A stretch of 64,000 nucleotides of DNA from Candidatus Babelota bacterium (GCA_018266085.1 JAFEAZ010000006.1:62001-126000), one strand, 5' to 3'. Positions 17,400 to 26,539 are shown, counted from the stretch's first letter. A program made the numbers and translations. The notes: generated from the letters alone by a model not told the origin.

Positions 17400-17891
17400 C
17401 TATTTTCTGATCGCTACTTTAAGATCCATGCTTGAAGCGCCAAAATATTTCTTGGCAAAATCAGCAAGCTCATGAGCATTATAATGTAGCGCGCCTGACA
17501 AGGTCAGATGTACTGCATTAGTTTCATGAATAACACGACCAACAATATACATATCATCGGCAATTTGCATAAAAATAGATCCTGCCGATCCACTCATGAG
17601 CGACCCATCACACACGATAAAGCGTGCATCTGCATGATCGTTAAGCTTCAAACGCGCGCACAGCGTGGCAAGAAAGAGCTCAAGCTCTTTTGGATCACGA
17701 ATGCGCTGATCATAGCAGGCATGCAGATCAATACGTGCTTCTAAAATGACCGACTTTGGCGAACGAGCAATTATTTTTGCTAGTGCTGCGTGCGAACTGC
17801 TGGTGTAATCTTGCTCTTTTGCCTGCAGCGACAACCCCATCATACCTAACGCTAAAAAACTGATCAAAACGGTATGTACTCTGATTTTCAT
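17400..17891 (-). CDS. Exported protein resembling S-adenosylmethionine decarboxylase
   Basis: 163 aa with a signal peptide (about 1-24, LSLQA|KE). The rest resembles the small prokaryotic AdoMetDC (SpeD/SpeH) layout: a strand ending ARIDLHAC, then D-x-x-E-L-E helix, then two strands (IFMQIADDMYIVGRVIHE, AVHLTLSG), then a helix ending KKYFGAS, as in the ...EAFGA tail of SpeD. The self-cleaving Ser-His of real decarboxylases (E-S-H) is not evident, so activity is doubtful. An exported AdoMetDC relative would be unusual. The assignment is pattern-based and tentative; a purely hypothetical secreted protein is the alternative. Confidence 0.4.
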   Translation of the reverse strand: MKIRVHTVLISFLALGMMGLSLQAKEQDYTSSSHAALAKIIARSPKSVILEARIDLHACYDQRIRDPKELELFLATLCARLKLNDHADARFIVCDGSLMSGSAGSIFMQIADDMYIVGRVIHETNAVHLTLSGALHYNAHELADFAKKYFGASSMDLKVAIRK

Positions 17892-17934
17892 AGAAAGCCT
17901 TTTGTTCGGTGATTATTACAGATTTTGAGCATCT

Positions 17935-19338
17935 TTAGTGTGCACTACGTTTGCCCAGTAAACTTTGTACTTTTTGATAGGCACACACTATGCCATATGC
18001 TGTCAGTATAATCAAAATCGGCTCAAACGTCATCCGGTAGCGGCAACAGCCATCCATCCCTGTCATACCCGCCAGAGTCAGTATAAACAGGGTACATAAC
18101 CAAAAAGGCACCCATGAACGCTTGTGCCAAAGCATCAAGCAGGCAACCAGGACACAAAACCAACGTATAAGGCTCCAAAAAGCCTCAACCAGTGCTACCC
18201 ACCCTATCCAGGGGCGCACGGCGCCGCCGATCACATAGTTGTATATACGGCTAGCCAACGAGCCTTGTAGCCAGAAAAATGAATGTGGATGTTGCGGGTC
18301 ATTGCGGCCAGCAAACAGCTGTTTGAACTGTGTTGAAAAAAGACCAAACAACGTTTTTGCTACATTCTCGCTCCATACATAGGCGCAGGTTGCTGGGTGT
18401 GTTATCACCGTCTGCCAAAATAAGGTACGAGCCGTCACCCAGCCTGTTTCATCAAAAGCGTTGTCCGCTTTAAATGCCAACGTTGTCTGAGCAACCTCAT
18501 AGGATGAACGCTGCTCCAATCTGCCAATAACTTTTGATAAATAACATTGGTAGATATTTAAACTCATCATAGGAGCCAAAGCAAAGGTGGCATAGAGCAT
18601 ATAATTGCGCACCATGTACAGCAGAACAAAACCATAGCTCATCATGCTCATCAACGCAATGCGATATAAATCACCAAAGCGACGCGCTGTCTGCGAAAAA
18701 CAGGCGATTACGAGCAACACTGGCGGCACTACAAGCGCAATCGGTTTAACAATGAGAGAAAGTCCCAACGCTATGCCCGATTGCAGCGCAACAGATGCTG
18801 AACGTCTGCCTGTTGCCGTCACCCAGCGCTCAAAAAAGAGCATTAACAAAAAAGTGAGTAGTATTTCGGCAAGCACTATTTGTGAATAGGTTATAAAGCC
18901 AAGGTTCAGAGAACACAACAACAGTGCACCGGTAGCAGTTGTTGCGCCAAAAAATAGGCATGCTATGCGGTAAGTCAGCAGCATCGTCATCATCGCCAAA
19001 AAGAGCTGAAAACCCACTACCGCCGCCACGTTATTATTGCTCACGCGGTAGAGCAGGCTGACAAAAAGTGGATATATAACCGTTTGAATAGGCGCTTGTT
19101 CAGCATGTGCACTTACCGTGCCACCGCTGGCAATACGCGCGCTCGTGTCATAAAAAAATGAATCATGGTCAAAATGAGCGATAGCATCCGGAATCTGTTG
19201 ATAGACTCCCCATGACACGCATGCAAAGAGCAGTAAGCTGGCTAGACACAGCACACTATGAACCGACAATATATCTTGTATGGCTTGCTTGATCTGCACC
19301 GTTTTTGCACATGATCGGTAGAGTAGGTTCTGCTCCAT
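17935..19338 (-). CDS. GT-C type membrane glycosyltransferase (PMT/ArnT-like)
   Basis: 467 aa, about ten predicted membrane helices. The first periplasmic loop carries FDHDSFFYDTSARI; GT-C enzymes place their acidic catalytic residue in this loop. The layout (helix, acidic loop, then repeated helices and an extended periplasmic region) fits dolichyl- or undecaprenyl-phosphate sugar-dependent transferases. Substrate cannot be inferred. AGGGG lies about 9 bp before the ATG. It follows mntA-hepT on the same strand with a 26-bp gap, so all three may share a transcript. Confidence 0.65.
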   Translation of the reverse strand: MEQNLLYRSCAKTVQIKQAIQDILSVHSVLCLASLLLFACVSWGVYQQIPDAIAHFDHDSFFYDTSARIASGGTVSAHAEQAPIQTVIYPLFVSLLYRVSNNNVAAVVGFQLFLAMMTMLLTYRIACLFFGATTATGALLLCSLNLGFITYSQIVLAEILLTFLLMLFFERWVTATGRRSASVALQSGIALGLSLIVKPIALVVPPVLLVIACFSQTARRFGDLYRIALMSMMSYGFVLLYMVRNYMLYATFALAPMMSLNIYQCYLSKVIGRLEQRSSYEVAQTTLAFKADNAFDETGWVTARTLFWQTVITHPATCAYVWSENVAKTLFGLFSTQFKQLFAGRNDPQHPHSFFWLQGSLASRIYNYVIGGAVRPWIGWVALVEAFWSLIRWFCVLVACLMLWHKRSWVPFWLCTLFILTLAGMTGMDGCCRYRMTFEPILIILTAYGIVCAYQKVQSLLGKRSAH

Positions 19339-19364
19339 GCTGAATAGCCCCTTTTTTAGGCATC

Positions 19365-19760
19365 TTAAAAGATCTCTTTTTTTAGACTGTTTAGTGTTGC
19401 CATCATAACAGGATAATATGTTTTTATATTCGTATATATCGTTTCGGCTAGCTCTTGATTGTAGGTATGAGATGTCAAATTTCTATCTCGTAATATCGCT
19501 AACCAGACACGCTCATTATCAATCAGCTTCCCTGCAAATGCTTCACGCAAAACATCTTTTGGGTAGGCAACCTCGACCCCTTTCGATGCAAGCAGCAGTT
19601 TTAAAAGCTTCCAAAAAAGTTCGATCGAAAATTCAAAACGCTGGATGGTCGCGTCAAGGTACATCGAATCGACATCAATCGGTTTATCTATTGCGGCACC
19701 CAATGCTTGCAGTGCTTTTTCTACTCTTAAAAACGCTTCTTCTAGTTGACGCTTGCTCAT
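19365..19760 (-). CDS. hepT: HepT-like HEPN toxin (nucleotidyltransferase substrate-binding family)
   Basis: 131 aa, all-helical, HI0074/HepT family. The RX4HXY ribonuclease motif is intact as RNLTSHTY (R93, H98, Y100). In known type VII pairs, HepT cleaves RNA and is silenced when the MntA partner AMPylates the motif tyrosine. The start codon overlaps the mntA stop by one base (TAATG), so translation is coupled. Length normal. Confidence 0.88.
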   Translation of the reverse strand: MSKRQLEEAFLRVEKALQALGAAIDKPIDVDSMYLDATIQRFEFSIELFWKLLKLLLASKGVEVAYPKDVLREAFAGKLIDNERVWLAILRDRNLTSHTYNQELAETIYTNIKTYYPVMMATLNSLKKEIF

Positions 19761-20062
19761 TATGGCTCCTTATTATAAACAATAATACCGTCTGCCTCGA
19801 TCGACTTTCTCAACGAAGAATCATGAGGCAAACCGTCGAATCTTACACAATCGATTTTCAAGAGAGTGTCTGCTTTCTCAATGATATCAAGCACAGTGAA
19901 CCAGTCACGCTCGTGCGCACGAGGGCAAACAAGCGCAATATCGATATCGGAACGCTCTCTGTGGTCTTGCCGCGCACGCGAACCATATAAAATGATTTTC
20001 TCAACAAAATCCAGATCGCTTAGTTGTTTAAAAAAATTATACTCTTGCAGTTGTCTCATCAT
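19760..20062 (-). CDS. mntA: MntA-like minimal nucleotidyltransferase antitoxin
   Basis: 100 aa from the ATG at 20062, which has AGGGAG 6 bp upstream; the first in-frame ATG abuts that site and is less likely. Polymerase-beta fold: ILYGSRAR (GS at 27-28), then SDIDIAL with the metal-binding Asp pair (D39, D41) and a later KIDCVRFD strand carrying the third acidic residue. Partner of the HEPN toxin downstream; expected to AMPylate it. Confidence 0.87.
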   Translation of the reverse strand: MMRQLQEYNFFKQLSDLDFVEKIILYGSRARQDHRERSDIDIALVCPRAHERDWFTVLDIIEKADTLLKIDCVRFDGLPHDSSLRKSIEADGIIVYNKEP

Positions 20063-20250
20063 GCACATCTCCCTTATGGTTGCTGAAATGCCAGTCTATC
20101 CCGGCAGCGCAAAGGTAGCAAGAAGGCTACAGCCACACTATACCCCGAAAAAAGCGTAAAAAACAGCTAAAAACCAGTCTTTTCCCTGTCTCCTTGCCCT
20201 GGATTTTTCTTGATTTTATGTTACTATAAGAAAATAAACCGTGGTTTTTG

Positions 20251-20328
20251 ACTACTCAAAGGAGACTTTATGAATTACAGAACTCTCATTTTGACTGCTT
20301 TCATGGTCATCGGCTGCATGAGCAATGC
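20251..20328. repeat. 78-bp direct repeat, copy 1
   Basis: It covers the ribosome-binding site and first 19 codons of the 195-aa gene and matches 20863-20940 at 77 of 78 positions. The only difference is C/T just before the ATG. Confidence 0.9.
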
Positions 20329-20857
20329 CGCTGAGCACAGACCTCAAACAAATACTGGTAACTCTTTGTTGAATGCCAGCATCTGGGCACTCGGTGGCCT
20401 CACTACATTTCTTGGCATCAAAACTGGGTATCACTTTGTGCAAGCACGCCGTTACGATTCTCAGGTACGCAATAGCAAAGATCAACATAATCAAAAAGCT
20501 CAAGATCGTGGAGTTGCAAAGTTCCAAGAAGGACAGTTACTAGGTGGTGAAAACAAAAAAAATGCATATGATCGCGTGAGTGATGTGCAATTTTTGGAAA
20601 GTATCAAGGATTGTGTATTTCGTGGCCACTTGGGCTTTCTGTGGAACAAAGTGCCCGAGACTTCTTACCCCCTCACAGAATTAAGCGAAACTGAAAAGAA
20701 CAATTTATCGGAAGCGAAAAACAAGATTACTGCATTAAACGATCAATCCATTTATCACACTGACCAACACATGAAAACAACTGCATTGTTTTTTCTTTCT
20801 GGTTTGACCTTAGCAGGAGCTTATCTGTTCAAAAATCGTTCTAGCCAAAAATCGTAA
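20270..20857 (+). CDS. Small membrane protein, tandem paralogue A
   Basis: 195 aa. N-terminal signal/anchor (1-20) with VIGC, a second hydrophobic segment about 36-57 (ASIWALGGLTTFLGIKTGYHF), a charged central region, and a C-terminal hydrophobic segment about 167-185 (ALFFLSGLTLAGAYLF). CAAAGGAGA precedes the ATG. A tandem copy follows after 24 bp. Function unknown. Topology suggests a protein held at both ends in the inner membrane. Confidence 0.65.
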   Translation: MNYRTLILTAFMVIGCMSNAAEHRPQTNTGNSLLNASIWALGGLTTFLGIKTGYHFVQARRYDSQVRNSKDQHNQKAQDRGVAKFQEGQLLGGENKKNAYDRVSDVQFLESIKDCVFRGHLGFLWNKVPETSYPLTELSETEKNNLSEAKNKITALNDQSIYHTDQHMKTTALFFLSGLTLAGAYLFKNRSSQKS

Positions 20858-20862
20858 TTTTT

Positions 20863-20940
20863 ACTACTCAAAGGAGATTTTATGAATTACAGAACTCTCA
20901 TTTTGACTGCTTTCATGGTCATCGGCTGCATGAGCAATGC
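20863..20940. repeat. 78-bp direct repeat, copy 2
   Basis: Second copy of the leader plus first 19 codons (see 20251-20328). The near identity contrasts with strong divergence of the gene middles, so either the duplication was recent with fast evolution downstream or this end is homogenised by gene conversion. Confidence 0.9.
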
Positions 20941-21538
20941 GACCGAAAACAGACCTCAATCAACCTCTGGTCAGTCTTGTTTGAATGCCAGCATATGGGG
21001 ACTGGGCGGACTCACTGCATTTTTGGGCATCAAAACTGGTTACCATTTTGTACAAGCATGTCGTTACAATAAACAATATCCTCAGCTGCCCTATGCCAAA
21101 ACCGCTCATAATAAAGCAGTTATGGATGCTGGACGTTCTAAGTTCGAAAAAATATCACAAAGCTTATCATCATCAGGTCTTTTAATACCTGATATTGAAA
21201 ATATTATTATAAACAAATATAGTAGTATGTCTGGATTTGAATATTTCAACGAAAACAAAGACTTGTTCTTTCGTGACGCTTTTGGCATGTATCTCAGCAA
21301 GCTCAACACCGCAGGAGCCTTTGCATCATTAAGCGATGATGAAAAGGATCAACTAAGAACTCGGAAGCACCAAATTCAAGAGCATGTTCTGAAGCACCAA
21401 ACTCAAGAGGATGCAATGAGAAAACTAAACGAAAGAAGATTCAAGCAGCACTCAGAACAACAATGGGTAACAGGTACTCTGTTTTTCGTTTCAGGCTCTG
21501 CTTTGATGGGAAGTTACCTGTTCAAAAAATCGCTCTAG
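20882..21538 (+). CDS. Small membrane protein, tandem paralogue B
   Basis: 218 aa. The first 19 residues are identical to paralogue A, the second hydrophobic segment is conserved (GLGGLTAFLGIKTGYHF), and a C-terminal hydrophobic segment (LFFVSGSALMGSYLF) is kept. The central 110 residues are largely different and highly charged. Same operon as A. Function unknown. Confidence 0.65.
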   Translation: MNYRTLILTAFMVIGCMSNATENRPQSTSGQSCLNASIWGLGGLTAFLGIKTGYHFVQACRYNKQYPQLPYAKTAHNKAVMDAGRSKFEKISQSLSSSGLLIPDIENIIINKYSSMSGFEYFNENKDLFFRDAFGMYLSKLNTAGAFASLSDDEKDQLRTRKHQIQEHVLKHQTQEDAMRKLNERRFKQHSEQQWVTGTLFFVSGSALMGSYLFKKSL

Positions 21539-21557
21539 CCAGAAATAAACTCAGAAC

Positions 21558-22298
21558 TTACGCACAGTGCATCTGCAAAAACAGATCACGCCATACAATC
21601 TTGCTGCTGCCAGGCATCAGTGGTCGCGTCAACCACAAACGCACCATGGTGACCATGCGCAACGCCTCCTTCTTTTTTTTCATATCATTGAGGATATACG
21701 CTTGGCGCAGCTGCGCAAGCCAATAGAGCAGAATCTCATCTAACAATGCTGATGTAGTTTGTTCAGATGGTTTACTTTTTTCAAGCTCTTGAAAAAAAGC
21801 TTGGGGACTTTGAAAGTTCGTCGTCATAAAAAATGAGCTGAGTATACCATCGCTTGCCGACGATGGAGCAGTATGCCATTGCTTCACGAGACAACGCGAG
21901 CGAAGCGTTGGCAATATATCATCAAGGCGCTCTGTCAAAAAGATAAAATGGTAGCCCGCTGGCGGTTCTTCGACCGTTTTTAATAAACGGTTTGCACTAG
22001 CAGGACTGAGCCTGTCAGCCTGCGTAATGACAAAAAAATGGTGCGTGTCTTGCTCAAGCGCAAATGATATCGTATGTAACAATGGATCTATATCCTCAAG
22101 TAGATATGACGCGCCCTGAGGTGCAAACCAAGAGACGGCATGATGCTGTTGTTGAGTAAGCGCGCGACAGGTAACACACACCTGACAGGCATTGCAGGTA
22201 GCAAAAAATTTCTGTAACCATTGGTACGTGTAAGCAAGAACTTCATCATGAGCTCCAACCCACAGGTGTGCCGGCGTTATGCGTGTCGGAGTATCCAC
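21558..22298 (-). CDS. holB: DNA polymerase III delta' subunit-like protein
   Basis: 246 aa. Clamp-loader AAA+ fold: four closely spaced Cys (C35, C38, C41, C44) forming the zinc module, DRLSPASANRLLKTVEEPP and the sensor-like LPTLRSRC. No Walker A is present, as expected for delta' proteins that do not bind ATP. The start is GTG at 22298, overlapping the tmk stop by one base (TAGTG), with AAAGGA 8 bp upstream. The tmk-holB pairing is common in bacteria and supports the call. Shorter than the ~330-aa norm; the C-terminal collar domain is reduced. Confidence 0.88.
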   Translation of the reverse strand: MDTPTRITPAHLWVGAHDEVLAYTYQWLQKFFATCNACQVCVTCRALTQQQHHAVSWFAPQGASYLLEDIDPLLHTISFALEQDTHHFFVITQADRLSPASANRLLKTVEEPPAGYHFIFLTERLDDILPTLRSRCLVKQWHTAPSSASDGILSSFFMTTNFQSPQAFFQELEKSKPSEQTTSALLDEILLYWLAQLRQAYILNDMKKKKEALRMVTMVRLWLTRPLMPGSSKIVWRDLFLQMHCA

Positions 22299-22942
22299 TA
22301 CGACATTCCTTTACGACATAAAAGCTCATACACAGAGGCTGCTGTTTCTTGCGCCAAACTAACCGGATCGAGCGATCCATCAACAACAAGCACATCCTGT
22401 CGCGGTGCTACTAAACTTTCGTAACCCTGAAAGAGCTTGTTGATAAATGAGTCGCTTTCCTTTTCGTAAGCCGTTATAACGGCACCCCGTTTTTTAATAC
22501 GATCTGCCGCTAGTGCAGGCGTGACACGAACATAAATAACCAAATCTGGCATACGCCCTTGGGTAACCCAATAGTTGATGGTGCGGAGTGTATCGAGCTC
22601 AAGCCCGCGAGCATACCCTTGGTAGACCAATGAAGAATCGAAAAAACGATCCGATATAATAACGTTGCCACTCGATAACTGTGGCAGTATAAACTCATGA
22701 AAATGTTGAGCCCTGTTGGCTGCAAATAACAGATATTCGGCTTGGGGACACATCGGCACCGATCGCTCTTGAATGAGCGCGCGGATTTTCATACCAAGAC
22801 CGGTTTGGCCTGGCTCGCGTGTAGTAACAACAGCAACCCCTTTGTCAGACAAAAGGCGAGCAAGCTGAGCGGTTAAGGTTGTTTTGCCACACCCATCGAT
22901 TCCTTCAAGCGCAATTAAATATCCGTGGGGTATATGAAGCAT
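22298..22942 (-). CDS. tmk: Thymidylate kinase
   Basis: Phosphorylates dTMP to dTDP. 214 aa from the ATG at 22942; the TTG two codons earlier is less likely. P-loop GIDGCGKTT, the dTMP-binding TREPG, SDRFFDSSLVYQGYARG, and a lid segment with Arg/Lys (DRIKKRG). First gene of tmk-holB. Divergent from the ferredoxin gene. Confidence 0.96.
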   Translation of the reverse strand: MLHIPHGYLIALEGIDGCGKTTLTAQLARLLSDKGVAVVTTREPGQTGLGMKIRALIQERSVPMCPQAEYLLFAANRAQHFHEFILPQLSSGNVIISDRFFDSSLVYQGYARGLELDTLRTINYWVTQGRMPDLVIYVRVTPALAADRIKKRGAVITAYEKESDSFINKLFQGYESLVAPRQDVLVVDGSLDPVSLAQETAASVYELLCRKGMS

Positions 22943-23019
22943 ATGCAACTCTTTGCTATACTAGTAAAAAATTATAAGGTTTTTTAAGAACCTATACCAG
23001 TATACACTAAAGAGATTAT

Positions 23020-23223
23020 ATGGGAAAAACTATTACTATAAAGCCTGGCTGTATTACCTGCGGAGCCTGTGAATTTATAGCTCCACAAGTGTTTCAAGTG
23101 ACCGATATTTGCCATGTCATGCCAGACGCTGCTCTTGCAGAGCATGAGCCTGCTATAGTTGCTGCAGTCCAGGCTTGCCCCGTCAATGTTATACAGTATG
23201 ATGATGATTCTCAGGTTCTTTAA
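23020..23223 (+). CDS. Single-cluster ferredoxin
   Basis: 67 aa. CITCGAC (C11, C14, C17) plus ACPVNVI (C53) forms one [4Fe-4S] (or [3Fe-4S]) site of the mono-cluster ferredoxin type. The extra Cys at 31 is outside the motif. Small cytoplasmic electron carrier; redox partner unknown. It lies 17 bp before the acyl-CoA ligase gene, so the two are probably cotranscribed. Confidence 0.88.
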   Translation: MGKTITIKPGCITCGACEFIAPQVFQVTDICHVMPDAALAEHEPAIVAAVQACPVNVIQYDDDSQVL

Positions 23224-23240
23224 AAAGAAGTTGGAGACCA

Positions 23241-24788
23241 ATGGCACATCGAGCACATGAGAAAGAACTGTTTAAAAAAGCGTATGATCAGCTGTGTCAA
23301 GGTAACGAACAACTTCCTTGTCTTGGTAGATTGTTACAGCGTACTGCCCGCATGGTACCCCACAATACGGCACTTTTTTATGAAGACAGAAGTCTAACCT
23401 ACCTTCAGCTGTATTTCTACGCTACACAACTGAGTAAAAAATTGCAGGCATCAGGCGTTAACCCACGTGATCGTGTTATTTTACTCTTCGAAAACATGCC
23501 AGAATTTTATATAGGTTATTTTGGCATCGTACAAATTGGTGCTGTTGTCGTCCCGCTCAACACTTTTTTGCAAGCAAATGAGATCACTCATATCCTCGAT
23601 GATGCCAAACCCTCCATGATTATCGTTTCGTCATCACTTGCGCAGATGGTTCAAGAGGCGGCTACCGCTCGTTCAATTCCTCTGCTGACAGAACGCGATA
23701 TGGAGTCTGGATCTGTACCGGCAGTCCTTACTCATTTTGAAGTGACCGATTTAGACGCCAACGAGATGGCAGCTCTTTTATATACGTCCGGAACAACAGG
23801 AACTCCTAAAGGAGTCATGATAAGTTCGAAAAATATATTTACGAACGTATTACAGGGTGTTGCACGGTTTGAGCTGCAGTATACCGATAGAGTTTTTGCT
23901 GTGTTACCCTTGTTTCATAGCTTTGCTCAAAACACCTGCATATGGTCCAGCATATTTAACGGATCTTCTATTATTCTTGTACCAAAAATTGATCGACGCG
24001 CCATACTCAAAGCACTGCAGTATGAACCAACTATTCTGCTCGGCGTTCCTGCACTATTCGGCCTTTTGTGCCTTATGAAAACTGCACCACTTGATAAAGT
24101 ACGTATTTGCATAGCAGGCGGCGATGCATTGCCTGATCGCATACGAGCCTCATTCGCCCTTGTCTACCGAAGAAAGTTATGTAATGGGTATGGACTCACT
24201 GAAACAAGCCCTATTGTTTCAGGTGATATTGAAGATGAATTAACCTGTGCAGCCAACGTAGGCAGACCTGTTGTTGGTATGGAATGTCTTATAAAAGATG
24301 AGACTGGATACCCTGTGCCGCAAGGGCAGATCGGACAGCTGTGGGTTAAGGGTGATAACATTATGCTTGGTTATTATAATGCACCCGAAATGACCGAATC
24401 TATACTCAAAGATGGCTGGCTCAGCACTGGCGATCTTGCTTACCTTGATCACAAAGGAAGAATTGTCATCACCGGTCGGTATAAAGATTTGATTATCCAT
24501 AAAGGATTTAATATCTACCCTCAGGAGATAGAGAACGTTATTCTCATGCACCCTGATACACTAAGGGCTGCAGTTATTGGCAAACCTGATGCCACTAATG
24601 GCGAGATCCCTATCGCTTACGTGCAATTAAAGCAAGAGAACAACAATATAGGCGCTCAGCTTGAAGCATTGTGCGCTAAAAATATTGCTACGTACAAAAT
24701 ACCGCGACAATTTATCTGTAGCGTTGAACCATTACCTCTTACCGCTACCGGTAAAGTTGACAAAAAAGTGCTGAAGAGACTGGTATAA
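23241..24788 (+). CDS. AMP-forming acyl-CoA ligase (FadD-like)
   Basis: 515 aa, ANL superfamily. P-loop-like LLYTSGTTGTPKGVM, adenine motif GYGLTETSP, hinge region STGDLAYLD...GRYKDLIIHKGFNIYP, and the C-terminal catalytic Lys in TATGKVDKKVLK. It activates a carboxylic acid, most likely a fatty acid, as acyl-AMP then acyl-CoA. In a reduced genome it would let host fatty acids be used for lipids; that is inference. GGAG 6 bp before the ATG. Followed closely by a GT4 transferase. Confidence 0.9.
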   Translation: MAHRAHEKELFKKAYDQLCQGNEQLPCLGRLLQRTARMVPHNTALFYEDRSLTYLQLYFYATQLSKKLQASGVNPRDRVILLFENMPEFYIGYFGIVQIGAVVVPLNTFLQANEITHILDDAKPSMIIVSSSLAQMVQEAATARSIPLLTERDMESGSVPAVLTHFEVTDLDANEMAALLYTSGTTGTPKGVMISSKNIFTNVLQGVARFELQYTDRVFAVLPLFHSFAQNTCIWSSIFNGSSIILVPKIDRRAILKALQYEPTILLGVPALFGLLCLMKTAPLDKVRICIAGGDALPDRIRASFALVYRRKLCNGYGLTETSPIVSGDIEDELTCAANVGRPVVGMECLIKDETGYPVPQGQIGQLWVKGDNIMLGYYNAPEMTESILKDGWLSTGDLAYLDHKGRIVITGRYKDLIIHKGFNIYPQEIENVILMHPDTLRAAVIGKPDATNGEIPIAYVQLKQENNNIGAQLEALCAKNIATYKIPRQFICSVEPLPLTATGKVDKKVLKRLV

Positions 24789-24794
24789 AATACC

Positions 24795-25898
24795 ATGATC
24801 ACGATAGCACATATTACTGCAAGCTTAAAAAAAGGGGGCGCTGAAGAGATTCTGTGCTCCCTTGTCACCCATCTTGATACCACGCGGTTTATATCACATG
24901 TACTTTATTTTCATCATGGACCACATGCCGAACATCTGCGTAGCAAGAACATAGAACTTCACCATATACGTGGCCTCATCTGCATGTATGACCCGGTATT
25001 TTGGTTTCGCTTGGTGCGTACTGTATATCTGATAAAACCTGACCGTATTCATGCCCTCTTATGGTCCTCTCAATGCGCAAGTCGCATTATTGGCTGGTTC
25101 TTGCGCATACCCGTTATAACGGTATACCACAATCAAGCTACTTTAGAATCTGGCATACGTCTTTTTATAGATCGTATAACGTTGAAATGCACCAACAACA
25201 TAGTGGCAGTTTCAAACACGGTTGCTCAATCGATAAGAACTGCTCACGCTTACCTACCAGCGTCACACATTGCCACCATTACCAATGGCATTGACACTCA
25301 AAACATCGACAACTATCTGTCGACACATACCCAACCAAATAAAACAGAGCTCAACATACCAATAGATGCTCAGATCATTGGCACTGTTGGCCGGCTGCAC
25401 TCAGTCAAAAACCATGCTCTATTGTTGCGTGCTTATGCATTAGTACTTCAGCAACACCCAAATAGCTATCTTATTTTGGTCGGAGACGGCCCAGAACAGA
25501 GCCGCCTTACATTAATGGCTGCGCAATTGAATTGCGCAGCTCAAGTCATTTTTATTACCCAAAAACAAGCCTACCCGTATTATGCCCTGTTCAATTGTTT
25601 TGTTTTGCCATCAGCACAAGAGGGCATGTCATTAGCTCTACTTGAAGCGCATTATTTCAAATGTGCGTCGGTGGTCGCGCATAACTCACCAGAGCATGAT
25701 ATTATTACACACGGACACAACGGACTTTTAGTACAACCTGATAATGCGCATGACCTTGCACGCGCCATACAGGCAGTGCTGGAGAACAAAACAGTACAAC
25801 ACAAGCTGGGCAATAATGCGCATAATCATGTTACACAAAAGCATGCCATTACGCATATGGTTATGCAGTATGAGCAACTGTTTACGAAAGTCTCTTAG
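24795..25898 (+). CDS. GT4 family glycosyltransferase
   Basis: 367 aa, GT-B fold. N-terminal ASLKKGGAEE glycine loop, central GTVGRLHSVKNH, ILVGDGPEQ, and the E-x7-E region EGMSLALLEAH typical of retaining GT4 enzymes. Cytoplasmic, probably adding a sugar to a lipid-linked or surface glycan. It begins 6 bp after the acyl-CoA ligase gene, with no strong ribosome-binding site, suggesting coupling. The sugar donor cannot be told from sequence. Confidence 0.87.
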   Translation: MITIAHITASLKKGGAEEILCSLVTHLDTTRFISHVLYFHHGPHAEHLRSKNIELHHIRGLICMYDPVFWFRLVRTVYLIKPDRIHALLWSSQCASRIIGWFLRIPVITVYHNQATLESGIRLFIDRITLKCTNNIVAVSNTVAQSIRTAHAYLPASHIATITNGIDTQNIDNYLSTHTQPNKTELNIPIDAQIIGTVGRLHSVKNHALLLRAYALVLQQHPNSYLILVGDGPEQSRLTLMAAQLNCAAQVIFITQKQAYPYYALFNCFVLPSAQEGMSLALLEAHYFKCASVVAHNSPEHDIITHGHNGLLVQPDNAHDLARAIQAVLENKTVQHKLGNNAHNHVTQKHAITHMVMQYEQLFTKVS

Positions 25899-26004
25899 TC
25901 CATATATACATATAGATCATCGTCGAATCTCTTGCGCACAATAAACACAAAAGTATATGCTCTTTCAGTCCCCAGCTAATTACTACAGGGCGCAAGGAGC
26001 AACT

Positions 26005-26520
26005 ATGCAACATACATCAACCACGCGACTCTCCACTCTTTGGTTAATCTGCCTATTGGCAAGTAATTCCTGTCATGCATGCACCGATACCCTCTCTTGG
26101 TTGCACCGTGTAACAGGCATTGACGTAGGTGCACACATGCCTGAGTCTGGTGAACTTTTAAAAGCTCTTGGATTAGTCGTTGGCGTAGCGATAGCGATAC
26201 GAGGGATACAGGAAATAGAAAAAATAATCGTTACTAGTCTCGACCAAGAAAACCTAGAGCAACAAGATAGACGGTTGCCGCCTACGTTACATGAAAGAAT
26301 ATTCTATCATGAACTGTCTGCGCAGGATGCACAGGATGCAATCGAACAAGAATATGAAGCAAGAACAAAACTTATTTTAGACTGGCAACAGGAAAAACCT
26401 GCAAAAAAGAAGAAGCATGCAGAGAGACCTATCTCTTCAAGGCCAGTGCTTTACGACAGCACAGATGAAACTATGAAAACCGGTTGCTTACTATTGGACC
26501 TCAAAAAAACAACTCCTTAA
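26005..26520 (+). CDS. Exported small membrane protein, unknown function
   Basis: 171 aa from the ATG at 26005, which has AAGGAG 5 bp upstream; an in-frame ATG 16 codons earlier is not supported. Signal peptide about 1-24 (SNSCHA|CT), one membrane segment about 53-72 (LGLVVGVAIAIRGI), then a charged helical tail. It resembles the 20.3-21.5 kb paralogues in layout (signal, short loop, membrane helix, charged region) though not obviously in sequence. Confidence 0.6.
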   Translation: MQHTSTTRLSTLWLICLLASNSCHACTDTLSWLHRVTGIDVGAHMPESGELLKALGLVVGVAIAIRGIQEIEKIIVTSLDQENLEQQDRRLPPTLHERIFYHELSAQDAQDAIEQEYEARTKLILDWQQEKPAKKKKHAERPISSRPVLYDSTDETMKTGCLLLDLKKTTP

Positions 26521-26539
26521 AGATGTTGTCAAAAAACAA

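Noticed and set aside
19418-19990. 190-codon + strand frame over hepT-mntA
   Set aside because: Antisense to both toxin-antitoxin genes whose motifs are intact.
23003-23008. TACACT as a -10 box for the ferredoxin gene
   Set aside because: It lies only 12 bp before the ATG, so the ribosome-binding site would precede the transcript start.
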